NCBI GenBank assembly: GCA_902362375.1
Contig: CABIVS010000009.1
Span: forward strand, 1 to 64,000
DNA from: Bacteroidaceae bacterium
GTDB taxonomy: Bacteria; Bacteroidota; Bacteroidia; Bacteroidales; Bacteroidaceae
Direction of reading: 5' to 3'
Length of the DNA stretch: 64,000 nucleotides
Part shown: positions 18,459 to 28,292 of the stretch, piece by piece
Layout of the letters: each line of letters begins with the position of its first letter
Numbering within the stretch: the first letter of the stretch is position 1
Notes under the pieces: generated by a model
Database searches by the model: none
What the model was told of the DNA's origin: nothing
The model's input: the letters and a program-made list of their open reading frames with translations, nothing else
Position numbers and translations under genes: made by a program

Positions 18459-18553
18459 ATTCTCCTCTTTATATAGAACTACTTCCACCCGCATCTCCGC
18501 ATCTATCACTGAATATGTCAATACAAAAAGAAAACTCAGGTGATATCAACATA

Positions 18554-18609
18554 GTATCAGAATGAGTTAAAATAATATTTGTTTCGTTATCGCTTTCCAC
18601 CTACCTTTG
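18554..18609 (+). promoter_or_regulatory. Operator-promoter D (upstream of symporter gene)
   Basis: GTATCAGA (18554-18561) and ATATTTGT (18575-18582) have a 21-bp period. TTTG (18578-18581) and TACCTTTG (18602-18609) are 20 bp apart. This promoter overlaps the in-frame ATG at 18579, which shows that the true start is downstream at 18651. Confidence 0.75.
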
Positions 18610-18650
18610 TCACAAAGATCATAACATATAAATCGATTCAAACCTATAGT

Positions 18651-20528
18651 ATGAAATTACACACTACCGACCTTCTCATCATTTGCGTTTATCTGATCGC
18701 TATGATTGCCATCGGACTTATTCTAAAAAAACGGGCTGCCCAAAATATGAACTCCTATTTTCTAGGAGGGAAATCACTGCCTTTCTATATGCTCGGACTG
18801 TCCAATGCTTCCGGAATGTTCGACATCACAGGCACGATGCTAATGGTATATTGGGCATTCGCTTACGGATTCAAGAGCCTTTGGATTCCCTGGTTATGGC
18901 CGGTATTCAATCAGATATTTCTAATGATATATCTATCGGTGTGGCTCCGCCGTTCCAATGTACTTACCGGAGCGGAATGGATCAAGACACGTTTCGGAAA
19001 AGGTAAAGGGTCTACTCTTTCACATACGATTGTTATCATCTTCGCACTATTGAGTGTCTTAGGTTTTCTAAGTTACGGTTTCATAGGTATTGGCAAGTTT
19101 ATGGAGATATTCATCCCCTGGGAAGTAGTATCTCCTTACATTCCTTTCAATGTTCCGGCAGAATACGTCCCCCACGTATATGGTATCTTCTTTACCGCTA
19201 TTGCCACATTCTACGTAATGCTCGGAGGTATGTTGAGTATTGTATGGACAGATGTGGTGCAATTCCTGATTATGACAGTAGCAGGTATCGTGATCGTTAT
19301 TATCGGAATGCAAATGGTAGCACCGGATATGATTCACTCCTTCGTTCCCGCCGGATGGGATTCCCCTTTCTTCGGATGGACACTGGACATTGACTGGAGC
19401 AGCCGAATGAACCTCCTGACGGAACGCATGGCAAATGAACCATATAGCCTGATTAGTATCTTCGTCATGATGGCTTTACTCAAAGGAATATTTATGAGTA
19501 TGGCAGGACCTGCACCCAACTATGATATGCAGAAAATTCTATCCTGCAAATCCCCTAAAGAAGCGGCTATGATGAGCGGCTCCGTATCGGTCGTACTGTT
19601 AATTCCCCGCTACCTGATGATTATGGGATTTGCCTTGTTGGCTATCTACTTCTTTAAGGAAGATGGCGGCCTGACACAAATGGAAGTGACACGGACCGAT
19701 TTTGAGACCATTCTCCCCCACCTAATCACACGTTACGTACCGGCAGGACTGGCAGGTTTGCTATTAGCCGGACTACTGGCGGCTTTCATGTCAACCTTTG
19801 CATCCACAGTCAATGCCGCACCGGCCTATATCGTGAATGATATTTATTTGAAATATATCAATCCGAAAGCGAGTGTGAAAACACAGATACGCAGCAGCTA
19901 TATCATTTCTGTTGCAGTGGTAGTTGTCAGCACTATCATCGGATTCTTCCTGAAAGACATCAATGAAATATTCCAATGGATTGTAGGCGCACTCTTCGGA
20001 GGATACATCGCAGCCAATGTATTGAAATGGCATTGGTGGCGCTTCAATGGCGAAGGTTACTTCTGGGGAATGACTGCCGGAGTCATAGCAGCCATTGTCA
20101 TGAAGTTTACAGTTCCCGACGCATGGGTGCTCTACTTCTTCCCGGTACTGTTCGGTGTCTCTCTGATAGGATGTATTGCCGGAACGTACAGTGCACCTCC
20201 GACAGACGAAGAAACATTAATCAGTTTCTACACCCGTGTACGTCCATGGGGATGGTGGAAACCGATTGAAGAAAAAGCATTAGCCCGTTACCCCCATATA
20301 CAGCCCAACAAGAACTTCAAAAGAGATGCATTCAACGTGGTTATCGGTATTATCTGGCAATGCAGCCTCACGATCATTCCGATGTATCTCGTTGTCCGCG
20401 AACAACTGGGGTTATGGAGTTCTATCGCGTTACTTCTGGTTACGACACTGATACTAAGAAAAACCTGGTATAAACCCTTGTGTAAAGAAGAAGTAAGGTA
20501 TAATGAAGAAATGAAACAACTAAAATAA
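18651..20528 (+). CDS. Sodium:solute symporter (SSS family)
   Basis: 625 aa from the ATG at 18651. An upstream ATG at 18579 lies inside promoter D and is rejected. The protein is almost all membrane, with about 14 helices. The N-terminus MKLHTTDLLIICVYLIAMIAIGL and the GGKSLPFYMLGLSNASGMFD stretch of helices 1-2 are typical of SSS sugar/solute carriers. The loop WTDVVQFLIMTVAGIVIV and the FASTVNAAPAYIVNDIY segment are further family marks. It likely carries a disaccharide or monosaccharide across the inner membrane with Na+. Its regulon-mate GH130 suggests Man-Glc as cargo, which is inference. The phosphoesterase gene follows after 47 nt. Confidence 0.9.
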   Translation: MKLHTTDLLIICVYLIAMIAIGLILKKRAAQNMNSYFLGGKSLPFYMLGLSNASGMFDITGTMLMVYWAFAYGFKSLWIPWLWPVFNQIFLMIYLSVWLRRSNVLTGAEWIKTRFGKGKGSTLSHTIVIIFALLSVLGFLSYGFIGIGKFMEIFIPWEVVSPYIPFNVPAEYVPHVYGIFFTAIATFYVMLGGMLSIVWTDVVQFLIMTVAGIVIVIIGMQMVAPDMIHSFVPAGWDSPFFGWTLDIDWSSRMNLLTERMANEPYSLISIFVMMALLKGIFMSMAGPAPNYDMQKILSCKSPKEAAMMSGSVSVVLLIPRYLMIMGFALLAIYFFKEDGGLTQMEVTRTDFETILPHLITRYVPAGLAGLLLAGLLAAFMSTFASTVNAAPAYIVNDIYLKYINPKASVKTQIRSSYIISVAVVVVSTIIGFFLKDINEIFQWIVGALFGGYIAANVLKWHWWRFNGEGYFWGMTAGVIAAIVMKFTVPDAWVLYFFPVLFGVSLIGCIAGTYSAPPTDEETLISFYTRVRPWGWWKPIEEKALARYPHIQPNKNFKRDAFNVVIGIIWQCSLTIIPMYLVVREQLGLWSSIALLLVTTLILRKTWYKPLCKEEVRYNEEMKQLK

Positions 20529-20575
20529 GGAAAAAAGATTATTAGCTTAACACACTAAAAGACAGAGAACCGATC

Positions 20576-23068
20576 ATGAAAAAACTATCCGTCATACTAT
20601 TGTCATTGATACTATGCCTCCCACTATGCGCTCAATTTAAAGGGACAGTCTATATCGACAGCAACCAATCGGGCATATTGGATAAAAGCGATAAGCCGCT
20701 GATGGGAGTCATGGTAACAGATGGATTGAATGTGGTAAAAACAGATAAAAAAGGTCGGTTCTCTTTACCCGGATTCGCAAAAACAAGATTTATCACTATT
20801 ACCACCCCTGCCGGATTCGAAACGCAACAATTCTATTTGCCTACCCAGGAAAACAGAAAAACCTATGACTTCCTGCTGACAGAAAGTGAACGGACTCAAT
20901 CCAAAGAGCACTCTTTCATCCAAATCACTGATACTGAAGCTACCGGAGGACTGGGAAGATGGGTGACAGATTTGAAAAATTACATCAACAGCGAAAAGCC
21001 CGCCTTTCTGATTCACACCGGAGATATTTGTTACGAACCGGGCTTGCAAATGCACAACCGGATAGTAAATTCACAAACCATGAACTGCCCTGTTTACTAC
21101 TGCATAGGGAATCATGACCTTGTAAAAGGCAACTACGGCGAAGAACTTTATGAATCAATCTACGGCCCGACCTGGTATTCATTTGATATCGGCAATATCC
21201 ATTACGTGGTCACCCCCATCGACCACGGCGACAACCCGACCGATTACACTCTGAAAGATGTATATAACTGGCTGAAAAATGACCTCTCCTCCATGAAGAA
21301 AGGCCAAGCCCTGATTATTTTCAATCACGACCTATTTACTCCCAATGATACTTTCGTATTCAAAGCAGACAATCAGCACGTGCTCGACTTCCGCCCATTC
21401 AATGCCAAAGCCCAAATATACGGGCACATGCACTACAACTATGTGCGCAATCAAAACGGAATCTATACCATTTGTACCGGCACACTGGACAAAGGTGGTA
21501 TTGACCACTCCCCCTCCTCTTTCCGCGACATTAAAGTAGACGCAAACGACAACATCACCACACAGCTACGATATGCTTTCGTCGCCCCGCAAACCACCAT
21601 TGTTTTTCCAATGAAACAACAAAAAGTGGGAACCAACACTGACGGACAACTTTCCATTTCTGTAAATGCATACAATTCGCAAGCAAAGACCCAACAAATC
21701 TCATATATATTGACCACTCCGGAAAGTAACGAAGAAGTAGTACGAGGCACTCTCACACCGCTCACCGACTGGAATTGGACTGCTAATATTTCAATCCCCT
21801 CCGATAAAAACGGGAAAGAACTGAAACTGACAGTCACCTCCTCTTTCAATGACGGAAAGAAAGCGACAGACTCCTGTTCTTTCATTTATGAGAATGGTTT
21901 CAAACCGTCCATCACTCCCGGTGAGAACTGGAATACCTTACTCCAAAATGCCGCCCATACCGGAGGAATCAATCATTCCAACCTCCATCTCCCTCTGCAA
22001 CTGGCTTGGACCGCCAATGCCGGAAGCAACATTTTTATGACTTCCCCCCTCATTGCGGACGGCCAAGTATTTACAGCTACCACAGACGATAATGTTTCAC
22101 TAAACACCTATATATGCGCATTCGACCTCAACTCCGGGAATCCCGTATGGAAATACCGGACAGAAAACTCAATAAAGAATACCATTGCTTACGAAGATGG
22201 AATTATTGTAGCACAGGATGCCGCCTGCCATCTATATGCCATTGATGCAAAAACAGGTCAGCTGCTATGGAAACAACGAATCAACTTGGACAGCTATCCA
22301 TATCTCACCGAGGGACTGACAACAGATAACGGAGTAGTCTATGCCGGAATCGGTGTAGGTCTATCTGCCTATGACCTGAAAACCGGACGTACTCTATGGA
22401 CCAACAAAGACTGGCGGCAACGTGAAGGCTCCACCACCACATTAACCATTGCCGATGGTGTACTTATCAGCGGAACTCAATGGGGAGGGTTATACGGCAA
22501 TGACATCCACACGGGAAAACAACTTTGGAAACTCTCGGACAACGGACTTGGCAATCGTGGTGCGTCTCCGGTTTACAAAGATGGCAAATTATGGATTATC
22601 TCTTCCAAAAGCCTGTTTACCATCGATCCTAAAACCGGAACAGTACTTCAACAAAAAGATTTATCAATCAATCTGGATGCCACCTCTACCCCTCTGGTCA
22701 CTGAAAATGAGATCATTTTCGGAACCGTAGAACGCGGAGTGATGGCACTGGACAAATCAACCCTTTTCAACAAATGGAAAGCTGAAACATTACCGTCTCT
22801 GGTGTACACTGCACCTTACTCCACCACACCGCAAGCCGGAGTAGAAACCAGTCCCGTCGCTTCGCAAGGAACCGTGTTTATCGGAGCTTCCGATGGCTAC
22901 CTTTACGCCATCGACCAGTCAACCGGTATCATAAAAGAAAAACTAAATCTTGGAGCACCCATATTCTCAACAGTTGCCGTATCCGGAAATTGTATGATTG
23001 TTTGCGATTATTCCGGCAATGTGCATTGTTTTACCCTCGCGCAGTTTTTGCCACCCTACGCGTTGTAA
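20576..23068 (+). CDS. Calcineurin-like phosphoesterase fused to a PQQ-type beta-propeller
   Basis: 830 aa. Signal peptide ending LCAQ, a prealbumin-like/SdrD-type beta domain (about 20-105, YIDSNQSGILDKSDKPLMGV), then a metallophosphoesterase (about 112-330) with QITDTEA, HTGDICYE, GNHDLV, FNHDLF and YGHMHYN. The first motif is DxE where the family normally has DxH, so one metal ligand differs. An Ig-like linker (about 340-440) leads to a PQQ-like propeller of about seven blades (about 450-825), with repeated YAIDAKTGQLLWK-type units. It would act in the periplasm on a phosphate ester, the propeller perhaps binding glycan or protein. Co-transcribed with the symporter under operator D. Confidence 0.85.
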   Translation: MKKLSVILLSLILCLPLCAQFKGTVYIDSNQSGILDKSDKPLMGVMVTDGLNVVKTDKKGRFSLPGFAKTRFITITTPAGFETQQFYLPTQENRKTYDFLLTESERTQSKEHSFIQITDTEATGGLGRWVTDLKNYINSEKPAFLIHTGDICYEPGLQMHNRIVNSQTMNCPVYYCIGNHDLVKGNYGEELYESIYGPTWYSFDIGNIHYVVTPIDHGDNPTDYTLKDVYNWLKNDLSSMKKGQALIIFNHDLFTPNDTFVFKADNQHVLDFRPFNAKAQIYGHMHYNYVRNQNGIYTICTGTLDKGGIDHSPSSFRDIKVDANDNITTQLRYAFVAPQTTIVFPMKQQKVGTNTDGQLSISVNAYNSQAKTQQISYILTTPESNEEVVRGTLTPLTDWNWTANISIPSDKNGKELKLTVTSSFNDGKKATDSCSFIYENGFKPSITPGENWNTLLQNAAHTGGINHSNLHLPLQLAWTANAGSNIFMTSPLIADGQVFTATTDDNVSLNTYICAFDLNSGNPVWKYRTENSIKNTIAYEDGIIVAQDAACHLYAIDAKTGQLLWKQRINLDSYPYLTEGLTTDNGVVYAGIGVGLSAYDLKTGRTLWTNKDWRQREGSTTTLTIADGVLISGTQWGGLYGNDIHTGKQLWKLSDNGLGNRGASPVYKDGKLWIISSKSLFTIDPKTGTVLQQKDLSINLDATSTPLVTENEIIFGTVERGVMALDKSTLFNKWKAETLPSLVYTAPYSTTPQAGVETSPVASQGTVFIGASDGYLYAIDQSTGIIKEKLNLGAPIFSTVAVSGNCMIVCDYSGNVHCFTLAQFLPPYAL

Positions 23069-23084
23069 TTTAAAGATTATCACG

Positions 23085-23092
23085 TATCTTTG
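23085..23092 (+). promoter_or_regulatory. -7 element for the housekeeping run
   Basis: TATCTTTG matches the TAnnTTTG consensus 25 bp before the ATG at 23118; the -33 region has only a weak GTTG (23062-23065). Confidence 0.5.
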
Positions 23093-23117
23093 CCTCCTCA
23101 AATCATAAATACGAGAT

Positions 23118-24254
23118 ATGGCTATTACAATCAAGAAAGTCTCCACAAAGAGAGAGCTTAAGAAATTTATCCGTTTCAATTACAGAATGTACAAGGATAA
23201 TCCTTACTCTGTGCCTGATCTTTATGACGATATGCTCAACACCTTCAACAAGAAGAAGAACGCAGCATTCGAATTCTGTGAAGCAGATTATTTCCTCGCA
23301 TATCGGGACGATAAAATAGTAGGACGTGTAGCTGCAATCATCAACAATCAAGCGAACGCAAAGTGGGAATGTAAGAACGTTCGTTTCGGATGGATAGACT
23401 TTATCGACGACCCCGAAGTGTCATCCGCACTCATCAAAGCAGTAGAAGACTGGGGAAAAGAACGAGGCATGACTCACATTGCCGGTCCTCTCGGATTTAC
23501 CGATTTCGATGCTGAAGGAATGCTGATTGAAGGATTCGACCAGCTTAGCACCATGGCCACTATCTACAACTACCCCTACTATCCTGTACACATGGAAAAG
23601 CTAGGTTTCGAGAAAGACGCTGACTGGGTGGAATACAAAATCTACATACCGGATGCCATTCCCGACAAGCACAAACGTATCTCCGAACTGATCCAACGAA
23701 AATATAACCTCAAAATAAAGAAATACACCTCCGGAAGAAAAATAGCCAAAGACTACGGACAGAAGATTTTCGAACTGATGAACGAAGCATACAGCCCACT
23801 TTACGGCTATTCTCCATTGACACAGCGACAAATCGACCAGTACGTAAAAATGTACCTCCCAATCCTTGATTTACGGATGGTTACCCTGATCACCGATGCC
23901 AATGACGAGCTGGTTTGTGTAGGTATCTCCATGCCATCCCTTGCCGAGGCACTACAAAAATCACACGGGCGTCTGTTACCGCTCGGATGGTTCTATCTGC
24001 TAAAAGCACTATTCATGAAACGCCGTGCCAAAATGCTTGATCTGCTACTTGTTGCAGTGAAACCGGAATACCAAAATAAAGGTGTTAATGCTTTGTTATT
24101 TTCCGATTTAATTCCAGTTTATCAAAAATTAGGTTTTATCTTTGCGGAAAGCAACCCCGAACTGGAGCTGAACGGAAAAGTTCAGGCACAATGGGATTAC
24201 TTTGAGACTCAACAACATAAGCGCCGCCGTGCGTTCATCAAAGAGATAAAATAA
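23118..24254 (+). CDS. GNAT-fold N-acetyltransferase-like protein
   Basis: 378 aa, soluble, no signal. The N-terminal half ([30 protein letters not shown], then [18 protein letters not shown]) has the look of an acetyltransferase fold, and the C-terminal half repeats it with [20 protein letters not shown], where Q-N-K-G-V-N resembles the acetyl-CoA binding loop (Q/R)xxGxG/A. Similar two-domain proteins are common in Bacteroidetes, with no known substrate. It has a TAnnTTTG promoter, and the topoisomerase gene follows after 8 nt, so it leads a housekeeping operon. Function beyond the fold is not assigned. Confidence 0.7.
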   Translation: MAITIKKVSTKRELKKFIRFNYRMYKDNPYSVPDLYDDMLNTFNKKKNAAFEFCEADYFLAYRDDKIVGRVAAIINNQANAKWECKNVRFGWIDFIDDPEVSSALIKAVEDWGKERGMTHIAGPLGFTDFDAEGMLIEGFDQLSTMATIYNYPYYPVHMEKLGFEKDADWVEYKIYIPDAIPDKHKRISELIQRKYNLKIKKYTSGRKIAKDYGQKIFELMNEAYSPLYGYSPLTQRQIDQYVKMYLPILDLRMVTLITDANDELVCVGISMPSLAEALQKSHGRLLPLGWFYLLKALFMKRRAKMLDLLLVAVKPEYQNKGVNALLFSDLIPVYQKLGFIFAESNPELELNGKVQAQWDYFETQQHKRRRAFIKEIK

Positions 24255-24262
24255 AAACAGCT

Positions 24263-26140
24263 ATGGAAGAGAACGAATTGATACCTGTAGACAACAACAA
24301 TGCAGTAGAGTACACTGACGACAACATCCGCCACCTGAGCGACATGGAACATGTGCGCACACGCCCCGGTATGTATATCGGAAGGCTGGGCGACGGTGCA
24401 CATGCCGAAGACGGAATCTATGTCCTCCTGAAAGAAGTAATTGACAACAGTATTGACGAGTTCAAAATGCAAGCCGGTAAGAAAATCGAGATTACCGTTG
24501 AAGAAAACCTTCGTGTCAGCGTACGCGACTACGGACGGGGCATCCCGCAAGGAAAACTCATCGAAGCAGTCAGCATGCTGAATACCGGTGGTAAATACGA
24601 CAGTAAAGCATTTAAGAAAAGTGTCGGACTGAATGGTGTCGGTGTGAAAGCCGTCAATGCTCTAAGCTCCCATTTCGAGGTACGCAGTTACCGCGATGGC
24701 AAAGTACGTATCGCCACTTTCTCAAAAGGTAACCTGCTGACCGATGAGACGCAGAACACCGAAGAAGAAAACGGAACTTATATCTTCTTCGAACCGGATA
24801 ATACACTATTCCTGAATTACAGCTTCAAGCCCGAATTTATTGAAACAATGCTACGTAATTACACGTACCTTAATACAGGGCTTGCCATTATTTATAACGG
24901 ACACCGCATCTTGTCACGCAATGGTCTGGTAGACCTTTTGAACGACAACATGACGGCAACCGGACTTTACCCGATCATCCATCTGAAAGGGGAAGACATC
25001 GAAATCGCTTTCACACATACAGGGCAGTACGGAGAAGAATATTATTCTTTTGTCAACGGTCAGCATACTACCCAGGGTGGTACGCATCAAAGTGCCTTCA
25101 AAGAACACATTGCCCGCACCATCAAAGAGTTCTTCAACAAGAACATGGATTATACCGATATCCGTAACGGACTGGTTGCCGCCATTGCCGTCAATGTGGA
25201 AGAACCGATTTTTGAAAGCCAGACCAAGACTAAACTAGGGTCTACCAATATGGTTCCCGGTGGCGTGACGGTCAACAAATATGTAGGCGACTTTATCAAA
25301 CTTGAAGTAGATAATTTCCTGCACAAGAATGCGGATATAGCGGAAGCCATCCAACAGAAGATACAGGAATCCGAAAAAGAACGTAAAGCCATTGCAGGTG
25401 TAACGAAACTTGCTCGTGAGCGCGCAAAGAAGGCGAACCTGCATAACCGTAAATTACGCGACTGCCGCATCCACCTCAACGACCCGAAAGGAAAAGGACT
25501 GGAAGAAGACTCCTGCATCTTTATCACCGAGGGAGACTCTGCAAGCGGTTCCATCACCAAGAGTCGTGACGTAAATACTCAAGCAGTATTCAGCCTCCGT
25601 GGTAAACCGTTGAATTCTTTCGGACTGACGAAAAAGGTGGTTTACGAGAACGAGGAATTCAACCTGCTTCAAGCAGCCCTGAATATAGAAGATGGTATTG
25701 AAGGACTACGCTACAACAAAGTGATCGTAGCAACCGATGCCGATGTGGACGGTATGCACATCCGCTTGCTGCTGATTACGTTCTTCCTGCAATTCTTCCC
25801 CGACCTCATCAAGAAAGGACATGTATATATCCTGCAAACCCCTTTATTCCGTGTACGTAACAAGAAAAAGACAAGTTACTGCTATAGCGAAGAAGAACGT
25901 ATCAATGCCATCAACGAATTAGGACCGAATCCGGAGATCACCCGATTTAAAGGTTTGGGAGAAATCTCACCGGACGAGTTCAAACATTTCATCGGCAAGG
26001 ATATGCGTCTGGAGCAGGTGACACTGCGCAAAACGGATGCAGTAAAAGAACTACTCGAATTCTACATGGGTAAAAATACTATGGAACGGCAGAACTTTAT
26101 TATAGATAATCTGGTTATAGAAGAAGACTTGGCATCATGA
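24263..26140 (+). CDS. parE: DNA topoisomerase IV subunit B (type IIA, GyrB/ParE family)
   Basis: 625 aa, the usual ParE length and shorter than typical GyrB. The GHKL ATPase domain shows [15 protein letters not shown], the Asn-containing [11 protein letters not shown] and [15 protein letters not shown] with DYGRGIP. The transducer domain follows, with the conserved lysine in SQTKTKLGS. The Toprim domain has [10 protein letters not shown] and [12 protein letters not shown], with catalytic Glu and DxD metal ligands. With ParC (not in this window) it decatenates replicated chromosomes. Its 3' end overlaps coaD by four bases (ATGA), so the two are translationally coupled. GyrB is the alternative, but length and the short C-terminal part favour ParE. 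Confidence 0.92.
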   Translation: MEENELIPVDNNNAVEYTDDNIRHLSDMEHVRTRPGMYIGRLGDGAHAEDGIYVLLKEVIDNSIDEFKMQAGKKIEITVEENLRVSVRDYGRGIPQGKLIEAVSMLNTGGKYDSKAFKKSVGLNGVGVKAVNALSSHFEVRSYRDGKVRIATFSKGNLLTDETQNTEEENGTYIFFEPDNTLFLNYSFKPEFIETMLRNYTYLNTGLAIIYNGHRILSRNGLVDLLNDNMTATGLYPIIHLKGEDIEIAFTHTGQYGEEYYSFVNGQHTTQGGTHQSAFKEHIARTIKEFFNKNMDYTDIRNGLVAAIAVNVEEPIFESQTKTKLGSTNMVPGGVTVNKYVGDFIKLEVDNFLHKNADIAEAIQQKIQESEKERKAIAGVTKLARERAKKANLHNRKLRDCRIHLNDPKGKGLEEDSCIFITEGDSASGSITKSRDVNTQAVFSLRGKPLNSFGLTKKVVYENEEFNLLQAALNIEDGIEGLRYNKVIVATDADVDGMHIRLLLITFFLQFFPDLIKKGHVYILQTPLFRVRNKKKTSYCYSEEERINAINELGPNPEITRFKGLGEISPDEFKHFIGKDMRLEQVTLRKTDAVKELLEFYMGKNTMERQNFIIDNLVIEEDLAS

Positions 26141-26595
26141 GAAAAGCAATATTCCCGGGTACTTTCGACCCTTTCACCATCGGACATTATTCGGTAGTGG
26201 AGCGTGCACTTACCTTTATGGACGAAATCGTGATAGGAATCGGTATCAATGAGAACAAGAATACCTACTTCCCCATTGAGAAAAGGGAGGAAATGATTCG
26301 GGAACTTTATAAAGACGAACCTCGCATCACAGTGATGTCCTACGACTGTCTGACAATTGATTTTGCGCAGGAAGTAGGGGCCAGGTTCATTGTCCGCGGT
26401 ATCCGTACGGTAAAGGATTTCGAATATGAAGAGACCATTGCGGACATTAACCGTAAACTGGCGGGGATTGAAACCATCCTGCTCTTCACAGAACCGGAAC
26501 TGACTTGCGTCAGCTCTACGATTGTACGCGAGTTATTAACCTATAATAAAGATATCAGCCAGTTTATTCCCAAAGGAATGAAAATGAGTGAATGA
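26137..26595 (+). CDS. coaD: Pantetheine-phosphate adenylyltransferase
   Basis: 152 aa, normal length. The nucleotidyltransferase signature is present: [19 protein letters not shown] carries the T/HxGH motif, [15 protein letters not shown] the substrate loop, and [22 protein letters not shown] the ISSTxVR-type motif. It catalyses the fourth step of coenzyme A synthesis, adding AMP from ATP to 4'-phosphopantetheine in the cytoplasm. The start overlaps the stop of the topoisomerase gene, and the protease gene begins 34 nt later. No unusual residues. Confidence 0.95.
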   Translation: MRKAIFPGTFDPFTIGHYSVVERALTFMDEIVIGIGINENKNTYFPIEKREEMIRELYKDEPRITVMSYDCLTIDFAQEVGARFIVRGIRTVKDFEYEETIADINRKLAGIETILLFTEPELTCVSSTIVRELLTYNKDISQFIPKGMKMSE

Positions 26596-26629
26596 CACTC
26601 GTTAGGGAATAGGAGGTGAGTCAGAAAAG

Positions 26630-28210
26630 ATGATGAAGAAACTAACGATTATACTATCCGTTTGCTTGTGGGCAGTTGCCGCACAAGCCCAGAACTTCGG
26701 TTCCGAAGCCATGCGAAAGCTACAAATGGCAGAGTTTGCAATCTCCAATTTCTATGTGGACAAAGTAGATGAAGACAAGTTGGTAGAAGAAGCCATCATC
26801 AAGATGCTGGCACAACTTGATCCGCACTCTACTTATTCGGATGCAGAGGAAGTGAAGAAGATGAACGAACCACTTCAAGGTAACTTCGAGGGTATCGGAG
26901 TGCAATTCCAGATGATAGAAGACACCCTGTTGGTGGTGCAGCCTGTCAGCAACGGCCCTTCCGAGAAAGTCGGTATCCTTGCCGGTGACCGTATCATTGC
27001 CGTGAATGACAGCGCTATTGCCGGAGTGAAAATGAGTACGGAAGATATTATGAAGCGTCTTCGTGGCCCGAAAGGTTCGAAAGTCAATCTGACAATCGTT
27101 CGTCGTGGCGTGCAAGACCCTTTATTGTTTACAGTGAAAAGAGATAAGATACCTATCCTTAGCCTCGACGCCTCTTATATGATTCAACCTAAAACGGGTT
27201 ATATCCGCATCAACCGCTTCGGAGCGACAACTGCTGAAGAGTTCAAGAAAGCAATGAAGGACCTCCAGAAGCAAGGTATGAAGGATATGATTCTTGACCT
27301 GCAAGGAAACGGAGGCGGTTATCTCAATGCAGCCATTGACCTTGCTAACGAATTCCTGGGACAAAAGGAACTGATTGTATATACCGAAGGCCGGACTGCC
27401 AAGCGTAGTGATTTCTATGCAAAAGGTAACGGGGACTTCCGTAATGGTCGCCTCATCATATTGGTAGACGAGTATACAGCTTCCGCCAGCGAAATTGTCA
27501 GCGGTGCGGTACAGGATTGGGACAGAGGAATTATTGTAGGCCGCCGTTCTTTCGGTAAAGGCTTGGTGCAACGTCCTATCGACTTACCGGACGGTTCCAT
27601 GATTCGTTTAACCATCGCCCGTTACTATACTCCATCGGGACGCTCGATCCAAAAACCATACGACAGCACTGTCGATTACAATAAAGACCTGATAGAGCGC
27701 TTCAACCACGGTGAGCTTATGAATGCCGACAGCATCCATTTCCCAGATTCATTGAAAGCGCAGACAAAGAAACTAGGACGTACTGTGTATGGCGGAGGTG
27801 GCATTATGCCTGATTATTTCGTGCCCATCGACACTACATTGTATACGGATTATCACCGGAACCTGGTAGCTAAAGGAGTGGTTATCAAATTTACCATGAA
27901 ATTTATCGAGGGACACCGGAAAGAATTAGCTAACAAGTATAAGAAGTTCGAATCATTCAACGAGAAGTTTGTCATTGATGACGATATGCTGGCTACTTTA
28001 CGGGAAATGGGTGAGAAAGAGGGTGTGAAGTTCAATGAAGAACAATATCAGAAATCGCTCCCACTTATCAAAACGCAACTCAAAGCACTGATCGCCCGCG
28101 ACCTTTGGGATATGAACGAATATTTCCGGGTAATGAATACAACGAATGAAAGTATACAAAAGGCTTTGGAAATACTGAATTCGGACGAGTATCAGAAGAA
28201 ACTGAAATAA
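26630..28210 (+). CDS. S41-family C-terminal processing peptidase
   Basis: 526 aa (an adjacent ATG at 26633 is equally possible). Signal peptide ending AQAQ (about residue 22), an N-terminal helical domain, a PDZ domain (about 75-165, GNFEGIGVQFQM.. and GPSEKVGILAGDRI), and the S41 catalytic core with the serine in EYTASASEIVSG and the lysine in RRSFGKGLVQ. The C-terminal ~150 residues are helical. CtpA-like enzymes cut periplasmic proteins after non-polar C-terminal residues. It is the last gene of the housekeeping run, 34 nt after coaD. Its substrate is unknown. Confidence 0.9.
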   Translation: MMKKLTIILSVCLWAVAAQAQNFGSEAMRKLQMAEFAISNFYVDKVDEDKLVEEAIIKMLAQLDPHSTYSDAEEVKKMNEPLQGNFEGIGVQFQMIEDTLLVVQPVSNGPSEKVGILAGDRIIAVNDSAIAGVKMSTEDIMKRLRGPKGSKVNLTIVRRGVQDPLLFTVKRDKIPILSLDASYMIQPKTGYIRINRFGATTAEEFKKAMKDLQKQGMKDMILDLQGNGGGYLNAAIDLANEFLGQKELIVYTEGRTAKRSDFYAKGNGDFRNGRLIILVDEYTASASEIVSGAVQDWDRGIIVGRRSFGKGLVQRPIDLPDGSMIRLTIARYYTPSGRSIQKPYDSTVDYNKDLIERFNHGELMNADSIHFPDSLKAQTKKLGRTVYGGGGIMPDYFVPIDTTLYTDYHRNLVAKGVVIKFTMKFIEGHRKELANKYKKFESFNEKFVIDDDMLATLREMGEKEGVKFNEEQYQKSLPLIKTQLKALIARDLWDMNEYFRVMNTTNESIQKALEILNSDEYQKKLK

Positions 28211-28292
28211 ACTGCAAAAATAATTCGGATAAACCGTACCTGATCACTCCCCTTTGTTGTAGTATAAGTAAAATTACAAAAACAGAAGTAGT

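Noticed and set aside
18579-18650. Upstream in-frame ATG for the symporter
   Set aside because: It lies inside the operator and -33 box of promoter D, so it would not be transcribed; the start at 18651 gives the normal SSS N-terminus.
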